A DNA stretch of 64,000 nucleotides from Taxawa tesnikishii (nom. ined.) (taxonomy: Eukaryota; Ascomycota; Dothideomycetes; Dothideales): the NCBI GenBank assembly GCA_030247885.1, contig JAPDRO010000003.1, positions 1,736,001 to 1,800,000 of the forward strand. The letters run 5' to 3'. The position numbers and the translations under genes are program-made. Each line of letters begins with the position of its first letter. Positions within the stretch are counted from its first letter, which is position 1. Positions 32,142 through 43,900 of this stretch are shown here, in pieces. The notes beneath the pieces are model-generated. The model did no database searches and was not told where the DNA came from. It worked only from the letters and a program-made list of their open reading frames with translations.

Positions 32142-35100
32142 CTACTCCACGACAACCGTGACCCTCGTTACACTCAGCTTCTCCACCTTCCCAACCTCAC
32201 CATTCACCCGCGCCCGTTCCAAGCGTTCCTCATCAAGCAGGCAATCCGTGCGAACTTCCAGCGGCAGCAAACCCTGCAGATGTGGCGTCTGCTCTACCGC
32301 GGCATGGAAATCTGCCAGTCGGATCCAGCGTAGTGAAGGGAGTGCGATGAACTTGCCCCGGTCCTCAGCGATCATGCGACGTGCGCGCTCCGCGATTGCG
32401 AAGTCGGCTGCTGGGTCACGGTATTCGTCGGCCTCTTGCAAGTCGGACAATCCATGGACGAGGCTGGCGGATTGGATGCAAGGCAGCATTGCGAGGCGTT
32501 GTTGGTCGGTGAGAGGGCTGCCTTTGACGCCAGCGAAGGGAGAGCGTTTGGCCAGTGGATCCGCGGGGAGGTTTAAGAGTTGAGCTGCGCTGCTTCCGCC
32601 TAGGATACCCGCGGCTTGGTAACTCAGCATCCAAAGCTCGTCGCCCTCGCCCAGTTCCTCGTTGTGCAGGTCAGATTGGCGCACTGCCTGAACGGGCAAG
32701 AAATGGCGCTGGATGTACGTCTTCTTTTGTAATGCTCCGGTTGAGAGGCGCCATTTGGAAGACCCAAAACATGTCGTAGAGCGCTGGGCAAGGCGTTGAT
32801 CTTTTCCTCTTCTTCTTTCAAGCGGGCTTCTTCGGCGTCCCGCTTCTCCCGCTCTAAGCGCGCCGTTTCCGCTTGTCGTTCCGCTTCCCTTTGGCGCACC
32901 TCCTCTTCCCTGCGTGATTCTTCTTCTTCCTTGGCTTCACGCGCTGCGTCAGCCTGCCTTTGCGCCTCTACGGCTGCATCCTTCTCAGCCTGTTGCTTGG
33001 CTCGCGCCTCGGCCTCTGCAGCAGCTGCAGCAGCAGCCTGGTCTTCTGCCTCTTGCTTCTTCCTGTCCTCTTCCACCTCTCGAGCCGCCACTGCTGCAGC
33101 CGTAGCACGCTCTTGAGTCGTTTCGTCAAGAGCAGGATTCACGTTCGGAGACGCTTTCTCCCGCACAGAAGACGATCGCCTTCGTTTCGGCAAGGGCTCT
33201 TTCGGTGGGGAGGTTATGCTGACTGTTCTGGGCCGTCCTACTTTGCGAGGTGCTTCGGGCTTGAGCATGGATTTTTCCGGCGAACGTTCGGGTTGCGCTC
33301 GCGTGTGGATGCCACGAGAAGGTTCCGGTGAAGAGGCGGAGGATGACCTTCTTTACTGACCGCGCGCATGTCTTTCTTCGACATCAAGCGTCTCCTGCTC
33401 CTGCCTGGCTCCGGTGAACCGGCGTCCTCCATCTCCACGTCAGACTCAACTCGCCTAACAGGGCTTCTACGCCGCTTGGTACCGTTCTCTCGTTTCGTCA
33501 CGGGACTCGAGCTTTGACGCTCCCTGCCAGTGTGTTCATCATAGAGTCTCTGTAACAACTGTTTTTCCTGTCGCCAATTCGGTCCTTGACGCTGTTCCGC
33601 CAGTTCGTGCCATGTGAGACCTTGTCTGTTACGCCATGTAGGATCGAAAGTATCCAACAAGGTCAAGGATTTCACCATCTCGTAATGTGAGGTTCCTATG
33701 ACGGCCAGCATGGGCTTTTCTGCGCCACGGCGAGCCTTGCTCGAAGACATGTCGGCTAAGAGCATATTGACCAGGAAGAGATCACCTGTCCGGGCGGCGG
33801 CTGCAACGACGTCATTGTTGACCTGTACCCTAGCGTCCAGGAACTCCTGCACTCCTTCTCTGTCGTTGTTGCTGACCAGTTTCATGAGATTTTCAGAAGT
33901 GCGTGCCATGAACTGGAGGCCTTTCGTTGGGCCGGGGCGGAAAGCGGGTCCTTCTTCGTGTTGGTTATGGTCGTTGTATCCGTTCGATTTCCATTCTTCG
34001 ATAGCTTCGCGCAGTAGGAAGCGAATTTCTGTGGCATTCTCTGTTTCATCCGTAATCACATCCAGCGCTTGTTGCCCTTTCAGGTTTTGCTTGAGGGGTC
34101 CACGCCAGCTTTGAGCAGCAAGCGAACAACGTCTGTGTGGCCGTTTTCGACCGCATCAATGAGTGGGGTATCCTTGTCCGTGTTGGCGACGTGGACGTTG
34201 CAACCTTGCTCGAGAAGATATTCGACAATTTCAGGATAGCCGTTGAGCGATGCAACCTGTAGCGGAGTGTTGCCGGCGAATTCGCGCTGCTCGAGCTGTT
34301 CGGGATCCTTTCCGCGCCATTCCTTTACCATGTCCAAGTCGCCGCTTTCGCATGCCTCGGCGAGGCGGGTGAAACCGTATTTGTTGACGTGGCGCTTGTG
34401 GTCACGGCCCATAGTTCTGCCGGGTGTGGATACAGCCCTGTTGATGTTACGGGTAAGTCTGTTTTGGTGAATTTGATGCGAACTTTCGGAGGATGTGTCA
34501 GAATCCCCGGTAGAGGTAGTTCTTGAAACTTTGGTTTCCCGTAACGGAAACTGCGTCGCGGCCCGTCGTTTCCTCCCCACACTTCCACCTTCACCACCGC
34601 CATTGCCCTCCGCCCAAGCAGCCGATTGAGACGAGTTCGTCCGTCTATGTCGTTGGCGTCGCAGTTTGGGCGATGCGGATCCTTCAGACGAGCTCCTCGC
34701 ATGGTTCACGCGCACCTCGCCATCGTCATCTTCCCGCACTCTTCGCCGCGGGGGTTCCATGCTGTTTTTGGGATGCAACGAAGACTCGCGATGTTTTCGC
34801 TTGCGCGGATTTGACGTTGCCGACCCTCTTCGATCTTCGTTGAAATGACCGTTCTCTTCGCTCTTTGTTGAAGGTGTAGGAGAGCCTGAGGATGCCCTAG
34901 ACCGCCGTCCTGACGATGAGGAGCGCGCCGAACTTACATCACTAAGCACATCGCTCTCGTCGTCCTCGTTCGGATCCACCTTTCCCTGCCGCCCACGTCC
35001 AACACCGTTCGCGGCCTCCGTCTTGCGAATATCTCGATCGCGCTCTTCCTCCTCAACCTTGTCCTCTCCTCCAACCTTGTCAGTCTCTGCTAGCCTCGAG

Positions 35101-35426
35101 CCAATAGACCCTATGCTGTTGTCCCCATTCGCGCCAGCCCTCTTCGCAAGCTCCCTCTGTTTTACAGGTGAAATTCGGATAGTCTCTGCTTCAGAATCGT
35201 TCTGCGCGTCCACCTCTTGATCGGCATCAGTGCCTACGGCCGCGGCTACTGAATCTGAAGGTAACGCTGATTCTCCTGCAGCAGGCGGTGGTGAAGATCT
35301 TGGTGGAACGGAAGCAGCCTGGGCTGGTGTTGGGCTCTTGACCCGGTGTCCGTTAGTCAGGTTGGAGCCGAGACTGCCAGCAGTCTCCGATGCTGGAGCG
35401 TTTCCATTAATTGCGCTTTCGCTCAT
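32142..35426 (-). CDS. HOS4: Ankyrin-repeat Set3-complex subunit, Hos4-like (three apparent frameshifts)
   Basis: Probably a nuclear scaffold subunit of the Set3C histone deacetylase complex. The family call rests on ankyrin repeats in the middle of a long, charged, low-complexity protein and on the C-terminal fungal domain. Start at 35426 (MSESAINGNAP), TAG at 32142-32144, about 1,090 aa, no introns seen. A ~330-residue Ser/Arg-rich region is followed by ankyrin repeats (GFTRLAEACESGDLDMV; GNTPLQVASLNGYPEIVEYL; DTPLIDAVENGHTDVVRLLL). A helical region, a long Ala/Glu/Arg coiled coil and a folded C-terminal domain (ELWMLSYQAAGILGG…) come next. Single missing bases are inferred near 34086 (A-run), 33348 (GG run) and 32729 (A-run). 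Each restores a smooth reading (SSKNLKGQQALDV; KEGSSSASSPEP; HYKKKTYIQRHFLP). Confidence 0.72.
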
Positions 35427-35983
35427 GCCTCAAGATCTAGCGACAGCTGCTTCATGCTTCTTCGTGTGCTTCAAGGCTGGTAGATAACCCGGGCAGCGCG
35501 CAAGACGTCCAGGGCCTCGTCCGAGCGCGTCCAGTTCCGGCAATCAACGTACACGTGCAGAGACCTTTAATCGACGCGAAAAACTAGGGAGAGCAATAGG
35601 ACCGGACAGGGAATCGATGGAGCTGTTGGACGACGTCTGAGTCGTGTCTCTAGCCTTGATACAGATGTTCAAGTTCCCCACGAAACCGACACTTTTGGAC
35701 CAAAAGTATGCCATAAATCTTGGCGATTACCGCAAGGACACAAGTCCTCGTCCACACGCTTGCATCTCATCTTGCCTCTAACGAAAGTGATCATTCTACA
35801 ATATTCGAAATTTGCTACAGCGAGCAGGCCGGTTTGTCCAAAAAGCGCTGTGTCTTCCACGGATCACAAGAGGGGATTTCGTCTCGCGCCACAAACAAAC
35901 TTACCAAGCCTGCCGAGCGGGTCGCACACACTGTGAGCAAATAATCTGTGCTACCAGCATCTGCTTCGTATAGGGCGGTCGAT
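35427..35983. other. Divergent promoter region, HOS4 / DFG10
   Basis: This 557-nt region lies between two head-to-head genes and must hold both promoters. No further ORF of note is seen. Confidence 0.55.
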
Positions 35984-36991
35984 ATGGACGCCATACTACT
36001 TTTGCGAGTCTCATTCCTGGCCAGTGCTGCATCTGTAAGAAGCTGAACATCCTATAGGCTTCGTCGAAGGTAAGTCGCTAACAAAAATCACCCAGATCAT
36101 TGCTGCGAGGTGCATACCAGCGCTGCGTGACCACTTCCTGGCCTATGGATCTCGTGCGTCTGCCGACACCAAGAAGGAGGAAAGACAGCGAAAGACCACT
36201 TCACTTCTCGAAACCCTGTCAGACGTCACTGTGCCACACAGCTGGTTCACTTCATTCTACATCGTCTGCGTTTCATCATGCCTCTTCTGGGCCTCTCAGG
36301 TTATGCTAAAAACGTCCATCTTCCACGGCTTAGTGCAACATGTTGACAGCAGCGCACCATCGATGACCCTTGACCAGGTCTCCGTGGTTTGGTTCATGAT
36401 GCTTGCACAAGGAACCCGGCGCCTCTATGAGTGTCTCGAGATTAGCAAGCCCTCTTCCTCGCGCATGTGGGTCGGACATTGGCTTGTCGGCGTCTGGTTC
36501 TATCTTAGCGTGACTGTGGCTATATGGATTGAAGGCATTCGTGAGTGGCCCTTCCAATTATGACATGGAGACTGGGATTAATCATCCGTGTAGCAACACT
36601 ACTGGCAGAAGACCACGGGCTTGACCACTTGGCCTTTACAACCCCAAGCTTCCGAACTTTCGTCTCGACGCTGCTTTTCTTCCTAGCTTCGGGTATTCAG
36701 CATGATTGCCATGCGTATCTGGCCTCGCTGAAGAAGTACACCTTGCCAGTGCACCCGGCTTTCCAACGCCTGGTGTGTCCGCACTACTTTGCAGAGTGCA
36801 TAATATACTTGGCGCTCTCTTTCGTCTCGGCTCCGGCTGGTTCTACCCTCAACTGGACGGTGGCATGTGCTCTGGTGTTTGTTGGCGTCAATCTTGGCAT
36901 CACGGCCGATGGCACCAAGAAGTGGTACGAGGCGAAGTTTGGTAAGGAAAGCGTCAGCAGGAGGTGGAAAATGATACCATTTATGTATTGA
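35984..36991 (+). CDS. DFG10: Polyprenol reductase, steroid 5-alpha-reductase family
   Basis: ER membrane enzyme of the SRD5A3/Dfg10 family, needed to make dolichol for N-glycosylation. 297 aa in three exons: 35984-36034, 36096-36540 and 36594-36991. Introns are 61 and 53 nt. The start opens MDAILLLRVSFLASAASIIAARC, joining across intron 1. Several membrane helices precede the diagnostic C-terminal domain. Its GIQHDCHAYLASLKKY and CPHYFAECIIYLALSF blocks correspond to the catalytic and NADPH-binding region of 5-alpha reductases. It ends TKKWYEAKFGKESVSRRWKM followed by IPFMY, the usual C-terminus of this family. Splicing restores IEGIPTLLAEDHG. The frame is intact. Confidence 0.9.
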
Positions 36992-37688
36992 GCTCACAAC
37001 ACGCAATAAAGACCGGCTAAACCCCAAGTCAGTCATGATTGCACGCTACGACAGGTCATCATCCAAAGTGTGCGCTTGGCCGTATACAACACAGGTCAAT
37101 TGGTCTCGAGACTGCAACTACAGTCCCTTGATGCGAACCCCCATTATGCAGATCATATCCGCCTTTTGACGGTGCTCCTATAGCAGTCGGATGGTGCCTT
37201 GGAGAGCTGATTAATAGGTACACACTAACTACCGGGCCCTCTTGCGTATAGCTGAGTACATAGAGTATAGCAAGAATATGCCAGCACGCTTGGTTCAACG
37301 CGTCCGGTAGTGCAGTCTAGCGAACATATACTCTCGTTGTGCAACGCCATCGATGGGTTTAGCAGGACGATTCCAACACTCCAAAGGGTCATGCAAAGAC
37401 ATCTCTCAGCGGCTCGTGATCTTTACGGTTCATCTTATGCTCCCATCGAGTGTCATCAGTTCGTCACTGGTCATTGAAGGAATGCGCCGTGTTCGGTAGT
37501 AGCTGTCAAACAGGAATACCTTCTCCAACATAGGCAACTATCCAGCCACTCTTCAAAAGTAGACCCCGTCATGCCTCGTAGACCGTTCTACCAGGGTATC
37601 ATTCCCACTCTCCAACGCCTGAACTCCACGCTAATTATCTTCGAAACTGACCTCCCTGCCCATCATCTGCACCAATCCCTAGAGAACG
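36992..37688. other. Convergent intergenic region
   Basis: About 700 nt between the 3' ends of DFG10 and MED10. No gene or repeat is recognised. Confidence 0.55.
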
Positions 37689-38223
37689 CTAGCTTTCCAC
37701 CTTCCCTCCCGTACTTTCCACGATCTTCCTGATGTCGTCTCTACAATCCGGCAACGCGCTCGTCATCTCCCTCGCCAGGATATCCCTAAAGTCCGCGAAT
37801 GCCTGACTCCTGCCCTTGAGCTGCTGGTTTAACTTCTGCGCCAGCTCGACAAACTCGCGAGTGTAGATGTCCGGGTTGCGCGAGTTCTCGACGTAGCCGA
37901 TGACTTCAGGCGGGAGAGCGAGAGGAAGCCGGTTTGCGGTTTTGCTAAGGTTGACCAGATTCTTGATCAGCTCGCGGCTGTAGTCGTGGGGTTAGTCGAG
38001 ATACGGTGCAGTTGTATCGAAGTGGCATACATCTCCGAAGACATGGCTTGGGATGTATTGGTGCCATGGTACTCGTAGGATTGGGTAATGAGAATGTAGA
38101 GGTTGTTAATGATTGCTTTCAAGTGTGCTTGCGGGAATGTCAGTGAAGCACTCCACCTGGTTCGTGTTTGTTGAAGATACCATCCACTTCGTCCAGTGTC
38201 GCAACCCTATCATCGGAGGCCAT
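37689..38223 (-). CDS. MED10: Mediator complex subunit 10
   Basis: Middle-module subunit of the RNA polymerase II Mediator complex (yeast Nut2). 142 aa in three exons: 38181-38223, 38031-38127 and 37689-37977. Introns are 38128-38180 (53 nt, GTATCT…CAAG) and 37978-38030 (53 nt, GTATGC…CTACAG). Spliced, it reads MASDDRVATLDEVDAHLKAI, then INNLYILITQSYEYHG, and RELIKNLVNLSKTANRLPL followed by ALPPEVIGYVENSRNPDIYT and REFVELAQKLNQQLKGRSQA, which is Med10 throughout. All ORFs are too short to stand out unspliced. A 29-nt alternative for intron 1 exists but is shorter than normal fungal introns and gives a worse join. It shares a 259-nt divergent promoter with the PXA gene. Confidence 0.93.
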
Positions 38224-38482
38224 CTTGCCGCTTTGCTGCTGCGACAATACGAGCTCGAAGCTGGTGTCGCGACGGGGTCTTGTCTCTAAGTAAGTATAAG
38301 GTTAAGGTTCGATAGTGAATCTCGACGCCAAGACTACTATATTATCGCGGCCGAATCCAAACCCTGTTCCATCCGCAATTCGTATACCCAAATATATGTT
38401 CAATGTCTACTCTTTAACACTTGAACACGAGTGAGAATGAGGGATAGTTTGGTGAGTACTGTTCGGAAGCGCAAACTCCACC
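38224..38482. promoter_or_regulatory. Bidirectional promoter, MED10 / PXA-domain gene
   Basis: Only 259 nt separate the two start codons, so both promoters and leaders must share this stretch. A T/A-rich block lies around 38331-38400. The PXA start has the strong context CACCATG. Confidence 0.6.
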
Positions 38483-41434
38483 ATGTCTCAGGACGTCGAA
38501 AGGCTTCGAGAGCATCAGCGGACCAAAAGTGCAGCGAGTGTCGCATCAACAGACAGCAAGAATGAATCCTCGACAAGGCCAATCAACGCTCCTCGGGCAA
38601 GGAGCAAAAGGACCACTGAACAGGACCCATCTTCAGACGAGGCTACCGCAGCATTTGTGAGACGAATCCTCTGTGCACACCAACTGCGTGCAGGAAGCAG
38701 CGTCGACAAGGAGAGGACTACGCCGCGTCCTTTGGAGGAGCTTCTACCACCATTGACGAGTTCAAACGAAGTGGACCTCCAGCTTTACGCTCTGATTGCT
38801 ATCATAATCAAGGATTTCGTGCAGAGTTGGTACTCCAGAATCACGCCAGACCACGAGTTCACCGACGAGATTGTCCAGATTATCGCTCACTGCACCCGAG
38901 GTTTAGAGCAACGACTTCGCAAAGTCGACCTGGAATCCCTCTTTCTGGACGATATCCCGGCAATACTTGCTGCACACGTCGAGGGTAAATAAGCAGCCCA
39001 GAGTGGTACAAATCGCTTAATGTCTGACTATGTGGGCAGCTTACCGAACCGCTTATGGCGGCATCTATAGCACAGCACTTGGCCCTGGTCTGCGTCCGCT
39101 TTACCATGCCCTACACCCACATCCCGCACTGTCTCCCGTCCCTGACATCTCTAGCCAATCGACCAGCTTGGAGCAGGTAGAGAATGAAGCGGCCTGGCGC
39201 CAATTGCTCGTTCAGGGCGTCTTAGCTCTACTGCTCCCTCCTGAGGACTTGGAAAACCCATGCCTACGAGTACTGGTCACCGAGATTTTCTCCGAGCTTA
39301 TTTTGGGCAACGGGGTTTGCGGAAAGGCATGTGAAGGATGGCTTTTGTGGGAAATCGTCATCAAGATTGTCGAAATAGTTCGGTCGAAAGGAGCGCCACT
39401 ACCTATCGAAGTTGTCGCGGACGCTCCGGTGAACCGTTTGGAACAGTTCGGTCTGCTGTCTTCCGAAGGGGCGGACACAGAACCGATGGCCCCCAAAACA
39501 TCCTCCAGCGGCCCGCTAGACTGGATCGTGCAGCTGTTTCTGCAAGCCTTCAACTACATTGCTATATTACTTGTAGCTGTGCGGGCCGTTTACTCCGCGT
39601 ACCACAGCTCTGCCCTGCTGCCAGAACGGACGGCTCCATCGCAGAAACACCGCAGGGTGTCTTCTAACATCAAGCAGACAGATGGCGACGATCAAACGAC
39701 AAGGTTTGGATCCACAGAGCCACCGATCAAGCGACCCATAATCGCGATGTCCATATGGCCTTCCCTTTCCTATTTCCTAAGTATGGATTTGCGCATGCCT
39801 TGGCTTACGGGCTTCCTTGCTCTGCTGCAATGGATTCTGATTTCTGGGCCGGGCAAGGTGGGTAACACAAACAGCAGATTGGACAGGTGAGCTGCATCGA
39901 CTTTTATCTTTCCCGCGAAAGCAAGCGTGTCTCCACCGGCGCAATCTCAGTTTTATTCCGCACTCCGCTTTGACCACCGCTCCCTTTTGATTTTCTGCCG
40001 ACGCTATTGCGCGCATCACCCGCCAACTGACGGCCATTTTCCTTCTTCTGAATTCTCACTGGACACCGCCGTGCAAGCCACACGACCTACCTTCTGCTCG
40101 CGAGTCTTAGCCCCGCATATCATCTGAGTCACTTGATCTCGGCTGTTGCACCAAGCGTCGCAGGCCTCCGCCGCGGCCCGTCCGCTGGAACTGCCGTGTT
40201 TCAGCTACCCTTATCGTCGCGCGCATGGCTGGTGGCGTTCGCGTCTCGTGGTGGCAAAAGAACGAACGCTCTCAAGTGGTTCCTCAGGCCCACCCGTTGT
40301 CAAACGCCAGCAACACTCCTGCCGGTCCTCTTCATCAGTGCAACCGAGAAGAGCAGAAAGACATGCGCCATCGCCGTCGGCGGGCTTGCTGCAGAGATGC
40401 AAGCTACAGGATCCGAGGGGATGGCACGGCGCGTGCAGAACTTGACAGATTGGCGGTTGTCCTTGGGCTGCATGCTCTGCATCATGCAGATGTACAGCGC
40501 AGCCTGCAGCAAAATAGCGGAAATCCTCCATCCATCGTTTTGTTTGCAAGGATTGCGCGACCGGGTAACCGATGGGTCGGGCCTCACCGTTAAAGTGCCC
40601 TCACACAATCCTGGCCAAGAGGAGGCCACGGTCAGGCGGCCTTGGAATGCTTGACGCCTCCCGACAACGTTACGATCGCGGACGACGACTGTTCATCGGG
40701 TTCCTTGTTTCGCGCAACCGCTGGTCACAACCCATCCCGAATGGTTACGCGGCCGTTTGGCATTCCCAGCCTCCCGGCTATTGCTTGCATACGAAACTGT
40801 CATCTTCCACTAACGTCGTTCTTGTTCTTCCTTTACCCTGTCGTGTATGCACACGCGCACACACACCTCTCACATCACCCGTCGCGTTTCCTTGGTGGTC
40901 CGCTTGCTCTCCAGTCCTATTCCTCAGTCACCACGTCACCTTTTGCTTCTTTCAACCCAAGCTCACACACCCTCTCGCCTGTGGCTCGAGACGGTCCTCT
41001 CAACATCGCAAGCGGTTCGTTCCTGCTGACGCTGGGCCTCGGCTCCCGACAGGTTACTCTCGCACCGCCTGCACTCCGCGCTGCAGTCCCCTTCCCTCCT
41101 GCCGTCCCTCCTGCTAAACGTACGCCTTACGCTCTTCCCCAACAACACAATGGGTCCTGCTCGCGTACCTCCGACGCCGGCCGAAGCCCTGGCCATCAAG
41201 TCCCGCTGCGCATCCTTGCTCATCTCCTCCCTGCCGGCGTTTGTCCGGGCGCGGTTGTTCGGCACCGCAGAGGAAGTGGATACGAGGGTGAAGGGGGACG
41301 TAGAGGCCATGCTGGATGTGTTCGGAGACGCGTATCTGAACAAGCATTGGTTATTCGCTGTCGTGGAACTAGTGGTGTCAAGACTTTTTCCGGAGCTGGA
41401 AGTGGGAGAGGTCACTGGAGTAATGGGCGATTGA
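38483..41434 (+). CDS. PXA-domain membrane-associated protein with a 1.2-kb intron
   Basis: A 576-aa PX-associated (PXA) domain protein. PXA domains occur in endosomal and ER-contact sorting-nexin-like proteins, but the exact role here is unknown. Exons are 38483-38984, 39040-39886 and 41053-41434. Intron 1 is 55 nt (38985-39039). Intron 2 is 1,166 nt (39887-41052; donor GTGAGCTG, branch GCTGACG, acceptor CCCGACAG). The PXA domain covers roughly residues 60-310 (QLYALIAIIIKDFVQSWYS; RAYR-like TAYGGIYSTALG). A hydrophobic helix (AFNYIAILLVAVRAVYSAY) follows. The intron-2 junction gives NSRLDRLLSHRLHSALQSPS, then LLPSLLLNVRLTLFPNNTMG and FGDAYLNKHWLFAVVELVVS, the known C-terminal block of these proteins. 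The frame is intact; the intron length is exceptional. Confidence 0.82.
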
Positions 41435-42010
41435 TGGTTTTTTTGGACATTTACAAGTTAGAACCAGGCGCGGGCTTAGACAGTTGAAGCCCAGTCCACA
41501 AAGATTCCGTGATATCTTTCTGCCCCTCTTCTCTGCTCCAGTCTTCCTTTTCCGTGCTTGTGCTCTGCCCTTGCTGCGTGCCACCGTAAGCTCCCGCTCT
41601 GCCCTCGTCGATTAAGGATCTGTTGTAGAAGCCAGCTTGCTCTTGTAATCAAGTAGAGTGCAGGTTCCACAAAGGCGAAAAAGAACAAAAGAAAACAGCC
41701 AAACATAATGCAATGCAAAAACGATATCCGCGTGAGCAGTGTCCGTCTTAGTCTACCTTTGCCCCTCCCGACCATACCGTTTCCTTCCCTGACCCGCTCC
41801 ATGCTTCCCAAATGCAGAACAAACAGCAGCTATGAGAAAGGACAAGAACTGAAGAAGAAGAAGAAGAAGAGGGGAAAAGAAAAGGACAGCTGCTGCAAAA
41901 GCAAAAGAGACACATTGTGGAGAGTAGAAAAACGACGACAAGAAAAAGAACAAACCCTGTACAAACAACGCCAAAAGACTGACCAGTTGGAGCCCCGTCC
42001 GAGACGAAAA
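41435..42010. other. Convergent intergenic region with (GAA)n
   Basis: This 576-nt gap lies between the PXA and CENP-B-type genes, and is purine-rich on the + strand. It contains a perfect (GAA)7 tract at 41851-41871 but no gene. Confidence 0.6.
41851..41871. repeat. (GAA)n microsatellite
   Basis: Perfect GAA trinucleotide tract in the convergent 3' region, inside a longer A/G-rich stretch. Confidence 0.85.
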
Positions 42011-43730
42011 TCACTGCTGTCCTCCAGCACTCGCCTGCCCCTGCAACCTCAACTTCTCCGCCAGCCGCCCGATCAATACGCCGTCCTGCAGGTTCAGAAA
42101 CCCGGTCGGCTGCTGCTCCAGAAACTTCAACACGACCTGCAACGCCTGTCTCGCTTCCTCCTGCGTCGGCTGCTCCCCTCCGCCGGCACTCAGCATCGCC
42201 GCAAACCGTGTCTCGACGGACGGCGTTTCGGTTCTCTGTGGGATCGGCGGAGCGCGCATCGTCTCTGCGGGACTGATTGTTTGCGGCTGCTGCTGCTGCT
42301 GCTGTTGCTGTGGGTCGGTGGTGTTGTGCATCGTCTCGTCGATGCTTTCGAGAGGGTGTTGGGTGAGTTCTTCCATTGGTGAGTCCAGGAGCGCGGTGGT
42401 CAGGTATTTAAGCGTCGAAGCTTCTGAGGTTGTGGAAGGTGACAGATATTCCTCGAGTAATGGGAATGTTTGGCTGCGAGGTCGGTGTTGGTTGTTGTTA
42501 CTGCTGCTGAGTGCGGTCGCTTGTGGAGGATGAGGTGGAAATGGAGCTGACGCGGTGCCCTGATCAGGCGAGAAGTAGGATGCCGATGGACTCAGGGGAT
42601 TTGGAGAGAAGGAGGGGTTTGGTGAGAACGGAGCCGGTGCAGCTTCAGCGAAAGCGCTGGCTAGAGAGGCCGTGCTGAGAGAATGGTGTGGTCGACACAT
42701 TCCTGTTGAGCCGTACAGACTGTCTGGACTTCCGACTCGGAGGCTCTCGTTACTCCTTACGTCGCGTAGCGCCGGTGGTGATATGGAATCTGAGCCTACG
42801 GGAGATATCGGCGACGTTGTCGGTGACTGTACTGTGGAGCCTGCAGCAGACGCTGGCTCGGATTCCTCCGTGGTTATAGACCCTTTGCGCTGCTTTGGGG
42901 TTCCGATGTTGTGCTTTCGCTTAAACTTTTCGATCCAGGTAGAACTGGTTGAGGGGTGATCCGAGTGATTGAGGTTGGCAGCGAAGAAGCGAGCCTTTTC
43001 GCGAAGGGCTTCATCACTTACGGGAACGCCCTTTCTCTGATACTTTTGGGCCCAGTTGAGTAAGGCGCGCTCAATGTCTGGCTGTCTACTCTTGGAGCGT
43101 GTTACTGGAGGCGGAGGTTCCACTGTTCGATTCATGTATCTATCCTTCTGTCTCAGTACTTTCGAAACAGTACTGGTATGTGTTAGCTAGTCTGACTAGG
43201 CAGTATCTTGATGACAGAAGCTACCTCCTCTCGACTCCGAACATCACTACGTTGCGTTAGTCGACCTGATTGTTGGTGTGGTTTCAGCGGCAATACTCAC
43301 ATCCAATCTCGGTCTGTTTCATTCCTGGATGTTGCTCATGGTGCTCGCACATACGCCTTCTGTCGTCATCTGTCAGGGTACGTCGAGGGGTGGTGGACGA
43401 ACGAGAGGATGAGGCGGATATTGGCGTGGTGGTTGGCATGGGCGACATAGATGGTACAGTGGGCTGAGGTACGATAGTACGCACGTATTGCGGCTGACTA
43501 CTGAGCTGGCTAGGCCATAGCGGCATCTGAGGCATCACCAATGGCTGCAGCATCTGGTGATGGGGGCGCTGCGGTGTGTTCTGTACGAAAGCGTTTGAGT
43601 GTGCGGGTAATGGCGGCGAAGCCCAGTTGAAACCTGTGTATTCCTGTGCTGGGGTGCCATGATGAGAGTGAGGATATCGATGGTCCGTCCACTGTGGTGG
43701 GGCCTGCTGGTATTTATGGTCGTGTTCCAT
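42011..43730 (-). CDS. CENP-B-type HTH DNA-binding protein with a microexon
   Basis: Nuclear DNA-binding protein with two N-terminal helix-turn-helix modules of the CENP-B/ARS-binding family. It has no transposase DDE domain, so it is a host regulator or chromatin protein, not an element. 537 aa; start at 43730 (an in-frame TAG lies upstream). Exons are 43301-43730, 43225-43246 (22 nt) and 42011-43172; introns are 54 and 52 nt. Splicing gives RRTLTDDDRRRMCEHHEQHP, then GMKQTEIGLMFGVERSTVSK and VLRQKDRYMNR, a psq-type HTH. The CENPB-type HTH follows (PDIERALLNWAQKYQRKGVP; FKRKHNIGTPKQRKG). The rest is Ser/Pro-rich with a poly-Gln run (CAG repeats, 42297-42310) and a helical C-terminus (EARQALQVVLKFLEQQPTGF). 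Target sites are unknown. Confidence 0.85.
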
Positions 43731-43850
43731 GTTCTCCAACAGAAAGGTGTAGTTCAATGGCTAAGGTCAGCGACCGCGGCCGCTTTTCAGATCAGAGGTT
43801 TGTCATGCGCCGACGGAATGGAAGGTGATGGCGCGTTGGTGATGACCCGA

Positions 43851-43900
43851 GGCGTTCCTGGAAAGGCGTTCCTGGAAAGGCGTTCCTGGAAAGGCGTTCC
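43851..43900. repeat. 14-nt tandem repeat
   Basis: Three perfect copies of GGCGTTCCTGGAAA plus a partial fourth (GGCGTTCC), about 120 nt upstream of the CENP-B-type gene's start on its 5' side. There are no spacers, so this is not a CRISPR array. Confidence 0.9.

Noticed and set aside
38128-38162. A 29-nt first intron in MED10 starting at GTGGAG
   Set aside because: It is shorter than plausible fungal introns. The 53-nt intron starting at GTATCT (38180 on the minus strand) gives a better Med10 reading (EVDAHLKAIINNLY).
40133-40654. A 173-codon open frame inside the long PXA intron
   Set aside because: It has no family-like motif, and overlapping frames are similarly open. I treat it as intron sequence unless transcripts show otherwise.
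42011-43730. CENP-B-type HTH gene as a pogo/Tc1-mariner transposon
   Set aside because: There is no DDE transposase domain, no terminal inverted repeats were seen, and the gene has introns and a Gln-rich regulator-like body.
43851-43900. Possible CRISPR-like repeats
   Set aside because: The units are directly adjacent with no spacers, and the genome is eukaryotic.
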